This document shows, piece by piece, positions 1 to 8,905 of a stretch of 64,000 bases of DNA. The stretch comes from Streptomyces brasiliensis (GTDB lineage Bacteria; Actinomycetota; Actinomycetes; Streptomycetales; Streptomycetaceae): contig NZ_BMQA01000030.1 in assembly GCF_014647875.1 (NCBI RefSeq), forward strand, positions 33,397-97,396, in the 5' to 3' direction. Position 1 is the stretch's first letter. Each line of letters starts with the position of its first letter. Position numbers and translations under genes: made by a program. A model generated the notes under the pieces. The model saw nothing but the letters and a program-made list of their open reading frames with translations. It was not told where the DNA came from and did no database searches.

Positions 1-646
1 GCAGATACATGACGTATACGTCGAGGGAGTTCGACGACGGCTCGAAGTCGAAGCCCCACACCGCCTTGAGGATCTGCTCCCGGGTGAGGACCTGGCGGGG
101 GTGGGCCATGAACATCTCGAGGAGCGTGAACTCCGTGCGGGTCAGCTCGACCTGTCGGCCGCCCCGGGTTACCTCCCGTGTCGCGAGGTCCATGCGCAGG
201 TCGGCGAAGGTCAGAGCCTCGTCCTGCTGCGCCGCTCCGGCCACCGTCCCCGCGTACGAGCTGCGCCGCAGCAGCGCGCGGATGCGGGCGAACAGCTCGT
301 CCAGCTCGAACGGCTTGACCAGGTAGTCGTCGGCGCCGGCGTCGAGCCCGGTGACCCGGTCACCGACCGTGTCGCGGGCCGTCAGCATCAGGATCGGCGT
401 CGTCTCGCCCGCGCCGCGGATGCGGCGGGCGGCGGTGAGGCCGTCCATGCGCGGCATCTGGATGTCCAGGACGACGAGGTCGGGCCGGTACGCGGTCGCC
501 TTCTCCAGGGCGTCCGCGCCGTCGACCGCGACCTCGGTGTCGTACCCCTCGAAGGCGAGGCTGCGCTGCAGCGCCTCGCGGACGGCCGGCTCGTCGTCGA
601 CGATCAGGATGCGCTGGGTGTCACGGTCGCCTTCGGCGGAGCTCAT
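1..646 (-). CDS. OmpR/PhoB-family response regulator (C-terminus cut off)
   Basis: This is a two-component response regulator. The N-terminal receiver has the acidic pair in ILIVDDEP, the phospho-acceptor Asp in LVVLDIQMP and the switch Lys in YLVKPF. A winged-helix DNA-binding domain follows (TRTEFTLLEMF, then VWGFDFEPSSNSLDVYV). About 215 residues are present. The stop codon lies beyond base 1, so only the last few residues are missing. The ATG at 646 gives MSSAEGDRD. A partner sensor kinase is expected just outside the window. It lies next to an HtrA-like protease, and I infer an envelope-stress role from that alone. Confidence 0.93.
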   Translation of the reverse strand, partial: MSSAEGDRDTQRILIVDDEPAVREALQRSLAFEGYDTEVAVDGADALEKATAYRPDLVVLDIQMPRMDGLTAARRIRGAGETTPILMLTARDTVGDRVTGLDAGADDYLVKPFELDELFARIRALLRRSSYAGTVAGAAQQDEALTFADLRMDLATREVTRGGRQVELTRTEFTLLEMFMAHPRQVLTREQILKAVWGFDFEPSSNSLDVYVMYL

Positions 647-765
647 CGGTCGTGGTTCCTCGGGGTGGGGTGGTGGGAGACGGTGGTGGCGTCTTCAGAG
701 TCGCACGTTTCCGGTCCGCCGGGCACGAACGCGGCCCGTACGCGGCGCCCGTGCCAGGAGGGGGA

Positions 766-972
766 TCAGACGCACATCGCGGTCAGCCGCCGCAGGGGCA
801 CCTTGTGCCGGTGCGGGCGCTCGGCCGGCATCCGCAGGCCCATCAGCTGGGGGGCGGCGACGTCGGCGGGGCGGGCCGGCGGGCGGGGCGCGGTCAGCTC
901 GTGCGTCACGTCGAGGGCCAGGGAGACACCGGTCGGGACGACGGGGGTGGGGTGCGGGATGTGCTTGATCAT
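766..972 (-). CDS. small conserved-looking protein of unknown function
   Basis: This 68-residue protein is rich in His, Pro and Arg and begins MIKHIPHPTP. It lies 30 bases downstream of the HtrA-like protease on the same strand and before the response regulator, so it may be co-transcribed with them. It has no signal peptide or membrane segment. The central part (TAPRPPARPADVAAPQLMGL) is Pro/Ala rich. I do not recognise a family. The ATG at 972 is the only good start. The main alternative is that it is non-coding. Confidence 0.6.
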   Translation of the reverse strand: MIKHIPHPTPVVPTGVSLALDVTHELTAPRPPARPADVAAPQLMGLRMPAERPHRHKVPLRRLTAMCV

Positions 973-1002
973 GACGTGCTCCTCACGTGCGGTGCGGTGG
1001 AC

Positions 1003-2049
1003 TCAGCTGGTGGAGCCTGCCCGAAGCTTGGCCAGATCGGACTTGACGGTGTTGATCGGGATCGCGAAGCCGAGGCCGACGCTGCCCGCGTCCGAGGACG
1101 AGGAGCCGGCCGTGGCCGAGTACATGGCGGAGTTGATGCCGATGACGTTGCCCGCGGCGTCGATGAGGGCGCCGCCGGAGTTGCCGGGGTTCAGCGAGGC
1201 GTCCGTCTGGATCGCCTTGTACGTCGTCGTGGACGAGCCGGTGTCGCCGTTGAACTGCTGGCCGCCGAAGGAGAACGGCCACCGTCCGTCGCCGCCCGGG
1301 CCCTGGCCCTGGTTCTCGTCGGTCGAGACGGTCACGTCACGGTTCAGGGCGGAGACGATTCCGCTGGTCACGGTGCCGGTCAGGCCCTCGGGGGAGCCGA
1401 TCGCCACGACCGTGTCACCGACGTCCACCCCGCTGGAGTTGCCGAGGGCGGCGGTCTTCAGACCGGAGGCGCCCTGGAGCTTGATCAGCGCGAGGTCCTT
1501 GGAGCTGTCGGTGCCGACGACCTCGGCCGCGTAGGTCTTGTCGTCGCTGGTGCGCACCCTGATCGACGAGGCCCCGGAGACGACGTGGTTGTTGGTGACG
1601 ATCTCACCGGCGCTGGTGATGATCACGCCGGAGCCGGTGGAGGACCCGTCGGACAGGGTCGCGTTGATCTCGACCACGCTCGGGCTGACCGCGGCGGCGA
1701 TGGCGGCGACGTCGCCCTTCTTGCTGGACGGCACCACGTCCGTGGTGGTGTCGGCCACCGTCGACGAGTCCTTGCCGGTCAGCTCCTGGAAGCCGTACGC
1801 CGTGCCGCCGCCGACGGCCGCCGCGACGATGGCGACCGCGGCCAGCAGTCCGAGCGGACCCCGGCTGCGCTTCTTGTCCGGTGCGGGAGCCGGTGCGACG
1901 GGCGCGGCCGGCGCCTCCGGCGCGTAGGCCGGCGGGGCGGGCCACTGCGGGTCCACGGGGGAGGAGTGGGTGGGGGGCTGCTCGGGGGTCTCGTAAGCGC
2001 CGCTGCGGCGGGAGCTCTCGGTCATGACAAGAGCTTGTCCCGTGATCAT
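1003..2049 (-). CDS. membrane-anchored HtrA/DegP-like trypsin-type serine protease
   Basis: This is an S1C-family serine protease of 348 residues. A Pro/Ala-rich cytoplasmic N-terminus is followed by one membrane segment (GLLAAVAIVAAAVGGGTAYGF) and an extracytoplasmic protease domain. The triad is visible: His in TNNHVV, Asp in SSKDLALIKL and Ser in LNPGNSGGAL. No PDZ domain follows, because the chain ends soon after the last protease strand, so it is shorter than classical HtrA. The ATG at 2049 has an AGGA motif about 8 bases upstream. An in-frame ATG at 2025 is possible. It probably works in protein quality control at the cell surface. Confidence 0.93.
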   Translation of the reverse strand: MITGQALVMTESSRRSGAYETPEQPPTHSSPVDPQWPAPPAYAPEAPAAPVAPAPAPDKKRSRGPLGLLAAVAIVAAAVGGGTAYGFQELTGKDSSTVADTTTDVVPSSKKGDVAAIAAAVSPSVVEINATLSDGSSTGSGVIITSAGEIVTNNHVVSGASSIRVRTSDDKTYAAEVVGTDSSKDLALIKLQGASGLKTAALGNSSGVDVGDTVVAIGSPEGLTGTVTSGIVSALNRDVTVSTDENQGQGPGGDGRWPFSFGGQQFNGDTGSSTTTYKAIQTDASLNPGNSGGALIDAAGNVIGINSAMYSATAGSSSSDAGSVGLGFAIPINTVKSDLAKLRAGSTS

Positions 2050-2189
2050 GAGACGTTCCTGAGTGCTCCCTGAGAAGCCCGGCAGAACCTTGTTTGCCCG
2101 ATATAAAGACGTCTCTCGCGCTGCGGCGACGTCTCTCAGCGAGCTTTAAGACACCGTGTGTGACGTGGGCGCTTACCGGTGGGCGGGCT

Positions 2190-3212
2190 TCACTCGCAGC
2201 CGCAGGAGGCGCGGACCACCAGCCGCGACGGGAAGGTCTTCAGCCGCTCGCGCCGCGATCCCGCCACCCGCAGACCGTCGTCCAGGACGAGATCGACCGC
2301 GGCCCGCGCCATCGCCGACCGGTCCGAGGCGATCGTGGTCAGCGGCGGGTCGGCGAGCGCCGCCTCCTTGATGTCGTCGAACCCGGCCACCGCCAGCTGC
2401 CCCGGTACGTCGAGCCGCAGCTCTCGTGCGGCCCGCAGCACGCCGATGGCCTGGTCGTCGGTGGAGCAGAAGATCGCGGGTGGCCGCCGGGGCCCGGAGA
2501 GGATGTCCAGGGCGATGCGATAGGCGTCGTAACGGTTGTACGGCGCCTCGAACAGCCGGCCCCCGGTCGGGATACCGGCCTCGTCCATCGCGCGCCGCCA
2601 GCCCTCGACGTGGTCGGAGACCGGGTCGCCGACGGAGGGGGTCTCGGCCGTACCGCCCATGCAGGCGACGTAGTCGTAGCCGTGCTCCAGCAGGTGGCGG
2701 ACCGCGAGCTGGGCGCCACCGAGGTCGTCCGTGACCACGGCGACGTCGTCGATGGCCTCGGGGCGCTCGTGCAGCAGCACCACCCGGGCGTCCCACGCCT
2801 CGATCTCGGCGGCGGCGAGGTCGTTGAGCGCGTGCGAGACGAGGATCAGGCCCGAGACGCGCATCCCCAGGAAGGCGCGCAGATAGTGGACCTCGCGCTC
2901 GCCGACGTAGTCGGTGTTGCCGACCAGGACCATCTTTCCGCGCTCGGAGGCGGCCTGCTCGACCGCGTGCGCCATCTCCCCGAAGAAGGGCTGGCGGGCG
3001 TCCGGGATGATCAGGCCTATGAGATCCGTGCGCCGCGAGGCCATGGCCTGGGCGACCCGGTCCGGCCGGTACCCCAGTTCCTTGATCGCCGCGAGGACAC
3101 GCTCGCGCGTGGCCGGGGCGACCGGCCGGGGTCCGTTGTTGATGACATAGCTGACGACGGCAGTGGACGTCCCTGCCAGCCGTGCCACGTCATCGCGAGT
3201 CACCTTGGCCAC
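2190..3212 (-). CDS. LacI/GalR-family transcriptional regulator
   Basis: This 340-residue protein has an N-terminal helix-turn-helix (VTRDDVARLAGTSTAVVSYVIN, roughly residues 4-24) and the hinge helix typical of LacI (VAQAMASRRTDLIGLI). A periplasmic-binding-protein-like effector domain follows, with the family end motif PPLTTIASDRSAMARAAVDLVL. It probably represses a sugar-linked target in response to a small ligand, which cannot be named from sequence. It lies between the protease and glnR, all on the minus strand. Confidence 0.93.
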   Translation of the reverse strand: MAKVTRDDVARLAGTSTAVVSYVINNGPRPVAPATRERVLAAIKELGYRPDRVAQAMASRRTDLIGLIIPDARQPFFGEMAHAVEQAASERGKMVLVGNTDYVGEREVHYLRAFLGMRVSGLILVSHALNDLAAAEIEAWDARVVLLHERPEAIDDVAVVTDDLGGAQLAVRHLLEHGYDYVACMGGTAETPSVGDPVSDHVEGWRRAMDEAGIPTGGRLFEAPYNRYDAYRIALDILSGPRRPPAIFCSTDDQAIGVLRAARELRLDVPGQLAVAGFDDIKEAALADPPLTTIASDRSAMARAAVDLVLDDGLRVAGSRRERLKTFPSRLVVRASCGCE

Positions 3213-3298
3213 GCGCGGAGTCTACGCGGAGAGACCCGCTCTGGGCAGGGCGTATCGCAGCTTCCCTGTGCGGAAGCAATGACCCGCCCGAGCGCCCG

Positions 3299-4078
3299 CT
3301 ATGCGTCGGCCGGTACGTCCGCTGTGCCCAGCACGGCCGAGCTGTCCGCATCCTCCGGCTTTGCCCGGCCGTCCTTGGCCTTGGATTCGCCGGAGACGCG
3401 GTCGCTCTTTTCGGGAGTAACGAATCGATAACCGACGTTCCGTACGGTGCCGATCAGCGACTCGTGCTCCGGGCCGAGCTTGGCCCGCAGCCGCCGTACG
3501 TGCACGTCGACCGTCCGGGTACCACCGAAGTAGTCGTATCCCCAGACCTCCTGGAGCAGCTGCGCGCGCGTGAACACACGGCCCGGGTGCTGCGCCAGGT
3601 ACTTCAGGAGCTCGAACTCCTTGAAGGTGAGGTCGAGGACCCGGCCCTTCAGCTTGGCGGAGTAGGTCGCCTCGTCGACGGACAGGTCGCCGTTGCGGAT
3701 CTCCATCGGGGAGTCGTCGTTGACGAGCTGCTGCCGGCCCATGGCGAGCCGCAGCCGTGCCTCGACCTCCGCCGGACCTGCGGTGTCGAGCAGCACGTCG
3801 TCGATGCCCCAGTCGGCGGTGACGGCGGCGAGGCCGCCCTCGGTGACGACGAGGACGAGCGGGCAGCCGGGGCCCGTGGACCGCAGCAGCTGGCACAGGC
3901 TGCGGACCTGGGGGAGGTCACGCCGCCCGTCGATCAGGATGACGTCGGCACCCGGGGTGTCCACGAGCGCCGGACCCTCCGCCGGGGCCACACGCACGTT
4001 GTGCAACAGCAGTCCGAGAGCGGGAAGCACCTCGGTCGACGGCTGGAGAGCGTTGGTCAGGAGCAGCAGAGAACTCAT
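3299..4078 (-). CDS. glnR: GlnR, OmpR-type global nitrogen regulator
   Basis: This is the winged-helix regulator of nitrogen assimilation genes such as glnA and amtB (established knowledge of the family). The atypical receiver (MSSLLLLTNALQPSTEVLP at the N-terminus) lacks a normal phosphorylation pocket. The C-terminal DNA-binding domain is canonical (LTFKEFELLKYLAQHPGRVFT, VWGYDYFGGTRTVDVHVRRL). The start at 4078 is supported by GGAGGAAC about 8 bases upstream and gives 259 residues. A longer frame upstream is judged not to be used. The divergent neighbour is a hydrolase. Confidence 0.95.
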   Translation of the reverse strand: MSSLLLLTNALQPSTEVLPALGLLLHNVRVAPAEGPALVDTPGADVILIDGRRDLPQVRSLCQLLRSTGPGCPLVLVVTEGGLAAVTADWGIDDVLLDTAGPAEVEARLRLAMGRQQLVNDDSPMEIRNGDLSVDEATYSAKLKGRVLDLTFKEFELLKYLAQHPGRVFTRAQLLQEVWGYDYFGGTRTVDVHVRRLRAKLGPEHESLIGTVRNVGYRFVTPEKSDRVSGESKAKDGRAKPEDADSSAVLGTADVPADA

Positions 4079-4317
4079 ACGTCTTGTTCCTCCTCGGTCC
4101 CTGCGAGGACGTTTGCGGTACTGCTCTGCGATCCCGGGGCCCGTACACCTGCGGTTTCCCGCCTCGTATACAACGCTTCCGAAAGCACAAAAGGACCCGG
4201 GGGCCACACTGCCCGAGTCCTCTACGCAGCAGAATAGCCGACATGAGCAACGGTCCGGCAGGTCATGTGGCACGTTCCACCGTTCGTCCGTATCGCGAGA
4301 CAAGTAGACGCACCCCT

Positions 4318-5079
4318 ATGCGGACGTTTCTGCACACGGCTGACGGCGTTTCGATCGATTCCGTATACGACCCGGGCACCGTCGTAAACGACGCCTCGGC
4401 GCCACCCGCGCGTGACCTTGTGTTCGTCGTCGCGCACGGCTTCACCGGCGACGTCGACCGGCCGCACGTGCGCCGTGTGGCGGCCGCCCTCGCCCGGCAC
4501 GGCGCCGTGGTCACCTTCTCCTTCCGCGGTCACGGGGCGTCCGGCGGGCGCTCCACGGTCGGCGACCGGGAGGTCCTCGACCTCGACGCGGCGGTGGGAT
4601 GGGCCCGCGGCTTCGGCCACGCGCACGTGGCGACCGTCGGCTTCTCCATGGGCGGCTCGGTCGTCCTGCGGCACGCGGCACTGCGCCGGGGCGTCGACGC
4701 GGTCGTCTCCGTCAGCTCACCGGCCCGCTGGTACTACCGGGGTACGGCCCCCATGCGCCGGCTGCACTGGCTGGTCACCCGCCCGGAGGGCCGCCTCGTC
4801 GGCCGCTACGGCCTGCGCACGCGGATCCACCACCGCGACTGGGACCCGGTGCCGCTGTCGCCGACCGAGGCGGTCCCGCGGATCGCACCTGCCCCGCTCC
4901 TGATCGTGCACGGCGACCAGGACGGCTACTTCCCCCTCGACCACCCCCGCATGCTGGCCTCGGCCGCCGGTGACACCGCGGAACTCTGGCTGGAGCACGG
5001 CATGGGACACGCCGAGCACGCGGCGCCCGACGACCTGCTGGCCCGGATCGGGGACTGGGCGGCCTTCCGGGCGGGCTAG
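4318..5079 (+). CDS. alpha/beta hydrolase
   Basis: This is a 253-residue serine hydrolase. The oxyanion region is in VVAHGFTGD, the nucleophile elbow is GFSMGGS, the acid is in VHGDQDGYFP and the catalytic His is in HGMGHAEHA. It has no signal peptide, so it is probably cytoplasmic. The substrate is unknown. It is transcribed away from glnR. The ATG at 4318 (MRTFLHTADG) starts the conserved part. An ATG at 4243 would add 25 residues that look non-conserved. Confidence 0.9.
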   Translation: MRTFLHTADGVSIDSVYDPGTVVNDASAPPARDLVFVVAHGFTGDVDRPHVRRVAAALARHGAVVTFSFRGHGASGGRSTVGDREVLDLDAAVGWARGFGHAHVATVGFSMGGSVVLRHAALRRGVDAVVSVSSPARWYYRGTAPMRRLHWLVTRPEGRLVGRYGLRTRIHHRDWDPVPLSPTEAVPRIAPAPLLIVHGDQDGYFPLDHPRMLASAAGDTAELWLEHGMGHAEHAAPDDLLARIGDWAAFRAG

Positions 5080-5144
5080 CCTGACGGGTGTTGATGTGCG
5101 GAGGCTGCTCCGCCAAAGGGACTCGAGGAACTTCGAGGGACGAG

Positions 5145-5399
5145 ATGGCGAAGGTCACGGTGCGCTACTGGGCCGCCGCGAAGGCCGCGGCCGGGGTTGC
5201 CGAGGAACCGTACGACGCGGCGAACCTCGCCGAGGCGCTGGCCGCGGTGCGCGAGCGGCACCCCGGTGAACTGACGCGCGTGCTGCTGCGCTGCTCGTTC
5301 CTGATCGACGGCGAGCCCGTGGGCAAGCGCGGACATGAGACGGTACGGCTGGCCGAGGGCGGCACGGTCGAGGTGCTCCCGCCGTTCGCAGGAGGGTGA
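5145..5399 (+). CDS. MoaD/ThiS-family sulfur carrier protein
   Basis: This 84-residue ubiquitin-fold protein ends in Gly-Gly (PPFAGG). That tail is adenylated and thiocarboxylated in the MoaD/ThiS/CysO families to deliver sulfur. It starts MAKVTVRYWAAAKAAAG, and GGEGGTVEVLPP-type spacing before the tail fits MoaD. It lies a short distance upstream of the rhodanese and sseC genes, consistent with sulfur transfer. Which pathway it serves (molybdopterin, thiamine or cysteine) cannot be decided here. Confidence 0.9.
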   Translation: MAKVTVRYWAAAKAAAGVAEEPYDAANLAEALAAVRERHPGELTRVLLRCSFLIDGEPVGKRGHETVRLAEGGTVEVLPPFAGG

Positions 5400-5402
5400 C
5401 CG

Positions 5403-6764
5403 ATGACCGACCAGCCGTATGAGGGCGGGCCGTACGAGGGGTACGACCCGTACGGACAGCAGAGACCCCAGACGCCCCAGACACCCCAGCCGTGGCTGGG
5501 GGGCGGACAGCATGCCGGGCAGGGGGATTCCGGCGGCGGGCATGGGCAGCAGGGGTACGGCCAGAACGGGTACGGCCAGGGCGGGCATCCGCAGGCCGGA
5601 CAGGCGCAGGCCGGTTATCCCCAGGCCACTGGTCACCCGCAGGCCGGGTATCCGCAGAACGGCCATTCGGAGGCGTGGTATCCGCAGGGCGGTCAGTCGC
5701 AGGCTGCCGCGTACCCGCAGACCGGTCAGCCGCACGCAAGCCACGCCCAGTCCGGCCACTCCCACGGCGCTTACCCCCAGCCCAGCCACGACCAGCAGCA
5801 GTACACGCAGCAGTGGCAGGGGCAGACCTGGGAGACGCAGGCCCACGCGGCGGTCCCGCCCGCCGGGGACACGACGTTGCTGCCGCCGCAGCAGTACGAC
5901 CAGCCCGCCCCCGCGCAGGCACACGCGCCGCAGGCCACCGCGCAGGCGGCCGGGACCCAGGAGGCCGGGCCCGCCTACGGTCCTGCCACCCTCGCCGGCA
6001 ACTCCCGCGTCACCGACGCGCAGCGTGCCCGCCTGGAGGGCCGCTCCCCGATCATCGAGCCCGGGACGCAGCCCGCGGCGCTCACGGCCGTGCTGGGGCT
6101 GCTGCTCTCGGGCACGGCGGCGATCGGCTCGTACGCCCTGGTCGTCCCGCTGGTGATCCTCCAGGCCGTCACCGCCGCCGGCTGGTTCCGGCTGAACGGC
6201 ATGTGGCCCGCCCGGCAGGGCATCGCGCTGGCCTTCCTGGGGGCGCTCACGGCGGACGTGGCGGTGCTGGTCGCCGGCCGCGACGACGCGCCCGCGGCCA
6301 TCCTCGGCCCGCTCGGCGTCTGGGTGCTGCTCGCCCTGGTCCTGCAACTGCGCTCGCACGCCGACCCGGACACACGGATGTACGGCCTGATGGCGACCGT
6401 CGCCTCGACGGCCCTCGCGGTGATCGCCACCGGCTACCTGGGCGCCGACCCGGACGCGGTCACCGTGGGTGCGGCGGCCGTCGCCGTAGCCCTGCTGGCC
6501 CGTGCCCTTCCGCTGCCCACCCCGGCCTCCGTGGTCGTCGCCCTCCTCGCGGCCGCGGGCGCGGGCATCGCGACGGGCGGGATGACGGACCTCGGCAGCA
6601 AGGGCGCGCTCCTGGGCGCGGCGGCCGCGGTCTGCGCGCTCGTCGGCCACCGGGTCGCCTCCTACGACTACCCGTCCCGGTTCGTGCACTTCACGGCCGG
6701 TGTCGCGCTGCCGCTGTCGGCAGCGGCGCCGGTGGTGTGGGTGCTGGGGCGTGCGCTGGGGTGA
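5403..6764 (+). CDS. membrane protein with a long Gln/Pro/Tyr-rich N-terminal tail
   Basis: This is a 453-residue protein. Residues 1 to about 215 are low complexity and rich in Gln, Pro, Gly, His and Tyr, with imperfect YPQ and HPQAG repeats, and are predicted disordered. From about residue 220 there are six to eight hydrophobic segments (for example VLGLLLSGTAAIGSYALVVPLVIL), ending VVWVLGRALG. The start is four bases after the MoaD stop, so the two are probably co-transcribed. The function is unknown. It resembles other actinobacterial proteins with an intrinsically disordered tail attached to a membrane domain. Confidence 0.85.
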   Translation: MTDQPYEGGPYEGYDPYGQQRPQTPQTPQPWLGGGQHAGQGDSGGGHGQQGYGQNGYGQGGHPQAGQAQAGYPQATGHPQAGYPQNGHSEAWYPQGGQSQAAAYPQTGQPHASHAQSGHSHGAYPQPSHDQQQYTQQWQGQTWETQAHAAVPPAGDTTLLPPQQYDQPAPAQAHAPQATAQAAGTQEAGPAYGPATLAGNSRVTDAQRARLEGRSPIIEPGTQPAALTAVLGLLLSGTAAIGSYALVVPLVILQAVTAAGWFRLNGMWPARQGIALAFLGALTADVAVLVAGRDDAPAAILGPLGVWVLLALVLQLRSHADPDTRMYGLMATVASTALAVIATGYLGADPDAVTVGAAAVAVALLARALPLPTPASVVVALLAAAGAGIATGGMTDLGSKGALLGAAAAVCALVGHRVASYDYPSRFVHFTAGVALPLSAAAPVVWVLGRALG

Positions 6765-6884
6765 GCACGTCGCCTCTGTCACAGGTGATCGACAATTTCC
6801 GTGAGGTCCGGCGGCGCGGAGATACCGTGACGTGACGGTCTCCGTCGAGAACCGTGCCAGACCGCCTAGGTGGGGGAACACCAC

Positions 6885-7622
6885 ATGCGCGCCCTGCGAA
6901 TACTCCTGATCGTCGTCGTGATCCTGGGCGGCCTCTTCGTGATCGTCGACCGTGTCGCGGTGCACTTCGCGGAGGGCGAGGCGGCGGACAAGCTCCGCAC
7001 GACCGAGAACCTGGCCGCCACCCCGGACGTGTCCATCAAGGGCTTCCCCTTCCTCACCCAGGTGGCGGGCGGCGAGCTGGACGACATCGAGGTCGGCATC
7101 AAGAGCTACGAGGCGGCCTCCGGGAACGGCGCCGAGAAGATCCGTATCGACGACCTGAAGGCCGACATGAAGGGCGTCGAGTTCTCGGGCGACTACAGCT
7201 CCGCCACGGCGGCGACCGCCACCGGGACCGCGACCATCGCCTACGACGAGCTGCTGAAGACCGCCAAGTCCACGCCCACCCAGGTCGCCCCCGGTGTCAC
7301 CGCCCGGGTCGTCGGCCTCTCCGACGGCGGCAACGGCAAGATCAAGGTCGCGGTCGAGGCGACGGTCCTCGGCGCCAAGCTGCCGCAGCCGGTCTACGTC
7401 CTGAGCACGGTGACCGTCGTGGACAACAAGGTCAAGGTGCATGCCGACACCCTGCCCAGGTTCGGCAGCGTCGACATCGCCGAGAACCGTGTCCGCGAGA
7501 TCACCGACTTCCAGCAGGCCGTCGACGAGCTGCCGGGCGGGATCAAGCTGGACAAGGTGCAGGCGGCGCAGGACGGCGTGGAGATCACGGTGATGGGTTC
7601 GAACGTCAAGCTCGCCGGGTAG
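6885..7622 (+). CDS. DUF2993 (LmeA-like) membrane-anchored protein
   Basis: This 245-residue protein has an N-terminal membrane anchor (LRILLIVVVILGGLFVIVDRVAV). A BPI/TULIP-like beta domain follows, with the features of DUF2993: VSIKGFPFLTQVAGGELDDIEV near the start, and ITDFQQAVDELPGGIKLDKVQA near the end. In mycobacteria the relative LmeA acts in lipomannan elongation (family knowledge). A lipid-binding role outside the membrane is inferred. The ATG at 6885 has GGGGGAA upstream. A GTG at 6870 is also in frame. Confidence 0.85.
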   Translation: MRALRILLIVVVILGGLFVIVDRVAVHFAEGEAADKLRTTENLAATPDVSIKGFPFLTQVAGGELDDIEVGIKSYEAASGNGAEKIRIDDLKADMKGVEFSGDYSSATAATATGTATIAYDELLKTAKSTPTQVAPGVTARVVGLSDGGNGKIKVAVEATVLGAKLPQPVYVLSTVTVVDNKVKVHADTLPRFGSVDIAENRVREITDFQQAVDELPGGIKLDKVQAAQDGVEITVMGSNVKLAG

Positions 7623-7795
7623 GACGACAGCGCGCGTCCGACAGGCGAGATGGCCATGTCCGTACGGCAGATGGATGAACGAACCTCGCGCCCGGGAGCC
7701 GTACGGCGGCGACCCGGGCGCTCATCTGTTCTCATATGACGGACGATCGCGTCTCATGATGCGACACGCCGGTGACACGCCCCACGGTCCGTCCC

Positions 7796-7801
7796 TACGA
7801 T
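7796..7801 (+). promoter_or_regulatory. probable -10 element (TACGAT) of the cysA leader transcript
   Basis: TACGAT lies 8 bases before the ATG of the short leader peptide at 7810. That spacing puts the likely transcription start at or near the ATG, so the leader peptide would be translated from a leaderless mRNA. No clear -35 element is visible. Confidence 0.45.
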
Positions 7802-7809
7802 CGGTCTCT

Positions 7810-7890
7810 ATGAAGCGACAGGCGGATCTCACGAAGCGGCGGGCAGTAGACCTGTGCCGCGTTGCCGCCATGCTCTGTCGCACCTTCTGA
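7810..7890 (+). CDS. Cys-containing leader peptide upstream of the rhodanese gene
   Basis: This is a 26-residue open frame, MKRQADLTKRRAVDLC then RVAAMLCRTF, ending in TGA. It has the pattern of the short actinobacterial leader peptides found before sulfur-metabolism genes (basic N-terminus, VDLC motif, second Cys near the end). It is 129 bases upstream of cysA. The known mycobacterial relatives are thought to act as cysteine-responsive attenuators. By inference, translation of the two Cys codons may control read-through into cysA-sseC. Confidence 0.8.
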   Translation: MKRQADLTKRRAVDLCRVAAMLCRTF

Positions 7891-8019
7891 GCGGGAACAC
7901 CGGACCTCGGTCTTCCGTATCCCAGCCGCCCAGCTCAGGGCACCCCTGCGCCGCGCCCTGTCCGCGCGCGCCCCTCGCACCCGCACGCCCCGCCGCAACT
8001 GCCCCGGAGGAGAAAGAGC

Positions 8020-8865
8020 ATGAGCCGCAGCGACGTCCTCGTAGACGCCGACTGGGTCCAGGAGCACCTGGACGACCCGAGCATCGCCATCGTGGAGGTG
8101 GACGAGGACACGTCCGCCTACGAGAAGAACCACATCAAGAACGCCATCCGTATCGACTGGACCAAGGACCTCCAGGACCCGGTCCGCCGCGACTTCATCG
8201 ACCAGGCCGGCTTCGAGAAGCTCCTGTCGGAGAAGGGCATCGGCAACGACACCCTGGTGATCCTGTACGGCGGCAACAACAACTGGTTCGCCTCGTACGC
8301 GTACTGGTACTTCAAGCTCTACGGCCACGAGAACGTCAAGCTGCTCGACGGCGGTCGCAAGAAGTGGGAGCTGGACGCCCGCGAGCTGGTCGACGGCACG
8401 GAGGTCCCGCAGCGGGCCGCCACCGCCTACAAGGCCAAGGCCCAGGACACGTCCATCCGCGCCTTCCGCGACGAGGTCGTGGCGGCCATCGGAGCGAAGA
8501 ACATCGTCGACGTGCGCTCGCCCGACGAGTTCTCCGGCAAGCTGCTCGCCCCGGCGCACCTGCCGCAGGAACAGTCGCAGCGCCCCGGCCACGTGCCGAC
8601 GTCCCGCAACATCCCGTGGTCCAAGAACGCCAACGACGACGGCACCTTCAAGTCCGACGAGGAGCTCAAGGCGCTCTACGAGGACGAGCAGGTCGACCTT
8701 GCCAAGGACACCATCGCCCTGTGCCGCATCGGTGAGCGTTCCGCGCTGACCTGGTTCGTCCTGCACGAGCTGCTGGGTGTGCAGAACGTCAAGAACTACG
8801 ACGGCTCCTGGACCGAGTACGGCTCTCTCGTCGGCGTGCCGATCGAGCTCGGCGCCGCCAAGTAA
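8020..8865 (+). CDS. cysA: thiosulfate/3-mercaptopyruvate sulfurtransferase (rhodanese)
   Basis: This 281-residue protein has two rhodanese domains. The N-terminal one is inactive (LLDGGRKKWELD linker). The C-terminal one carries the active Cys in ALCRIGERS, a CRxGxRS loop close to the thiosulfate-type consensus. It transfers a sulfane sulfur to acceptors in the cytoplasm. GGAGGAG lies 8-9 bases before the ATG. It is followed at once by sseC, the same pair as cysA2-sseC2 in mycobacteria. Confidence 0.93.
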   Translation: MSRSDVLVDADWVQEHLDDPSIAIVEVDEDTSAYEKNHIKNAIRIDWTKDLQDPVRRDFIDQAGFEKLLSEKGIGNDTLVILYGGNNNWFASYAYWYFKLYGHENVKLLDGGRKKWELDARELVDGTEVPQRAATAYKAKAQDTSIRAFRDEVVAAIGAKNIVDVRSPDEFSGKLLAPAHLPQEQSQRPGHVPTSRNIPWSKNANDDGTFKSDEELKALYEDEQVDLAKDTIALCRIGERSALTWFVLHELLGVQNVKNYDGSWTEYGSLVGVPIELGAAK

Positions 8866-8905
8866 CTGCGTAAGACCGACCTTTCAAGACCTCTGGAGAA
8901 TCAGT

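Noticed and set aside
5076..7442. 788-codon minus-strand frame opposite the MoaD, low-complexity and DUF2993 genes
   Set aside because: It is the antisense of three plausible genes, has no family signature and is rich in Arg, Gly and Val repeats typical of shadow frames in GC-rich DNA.
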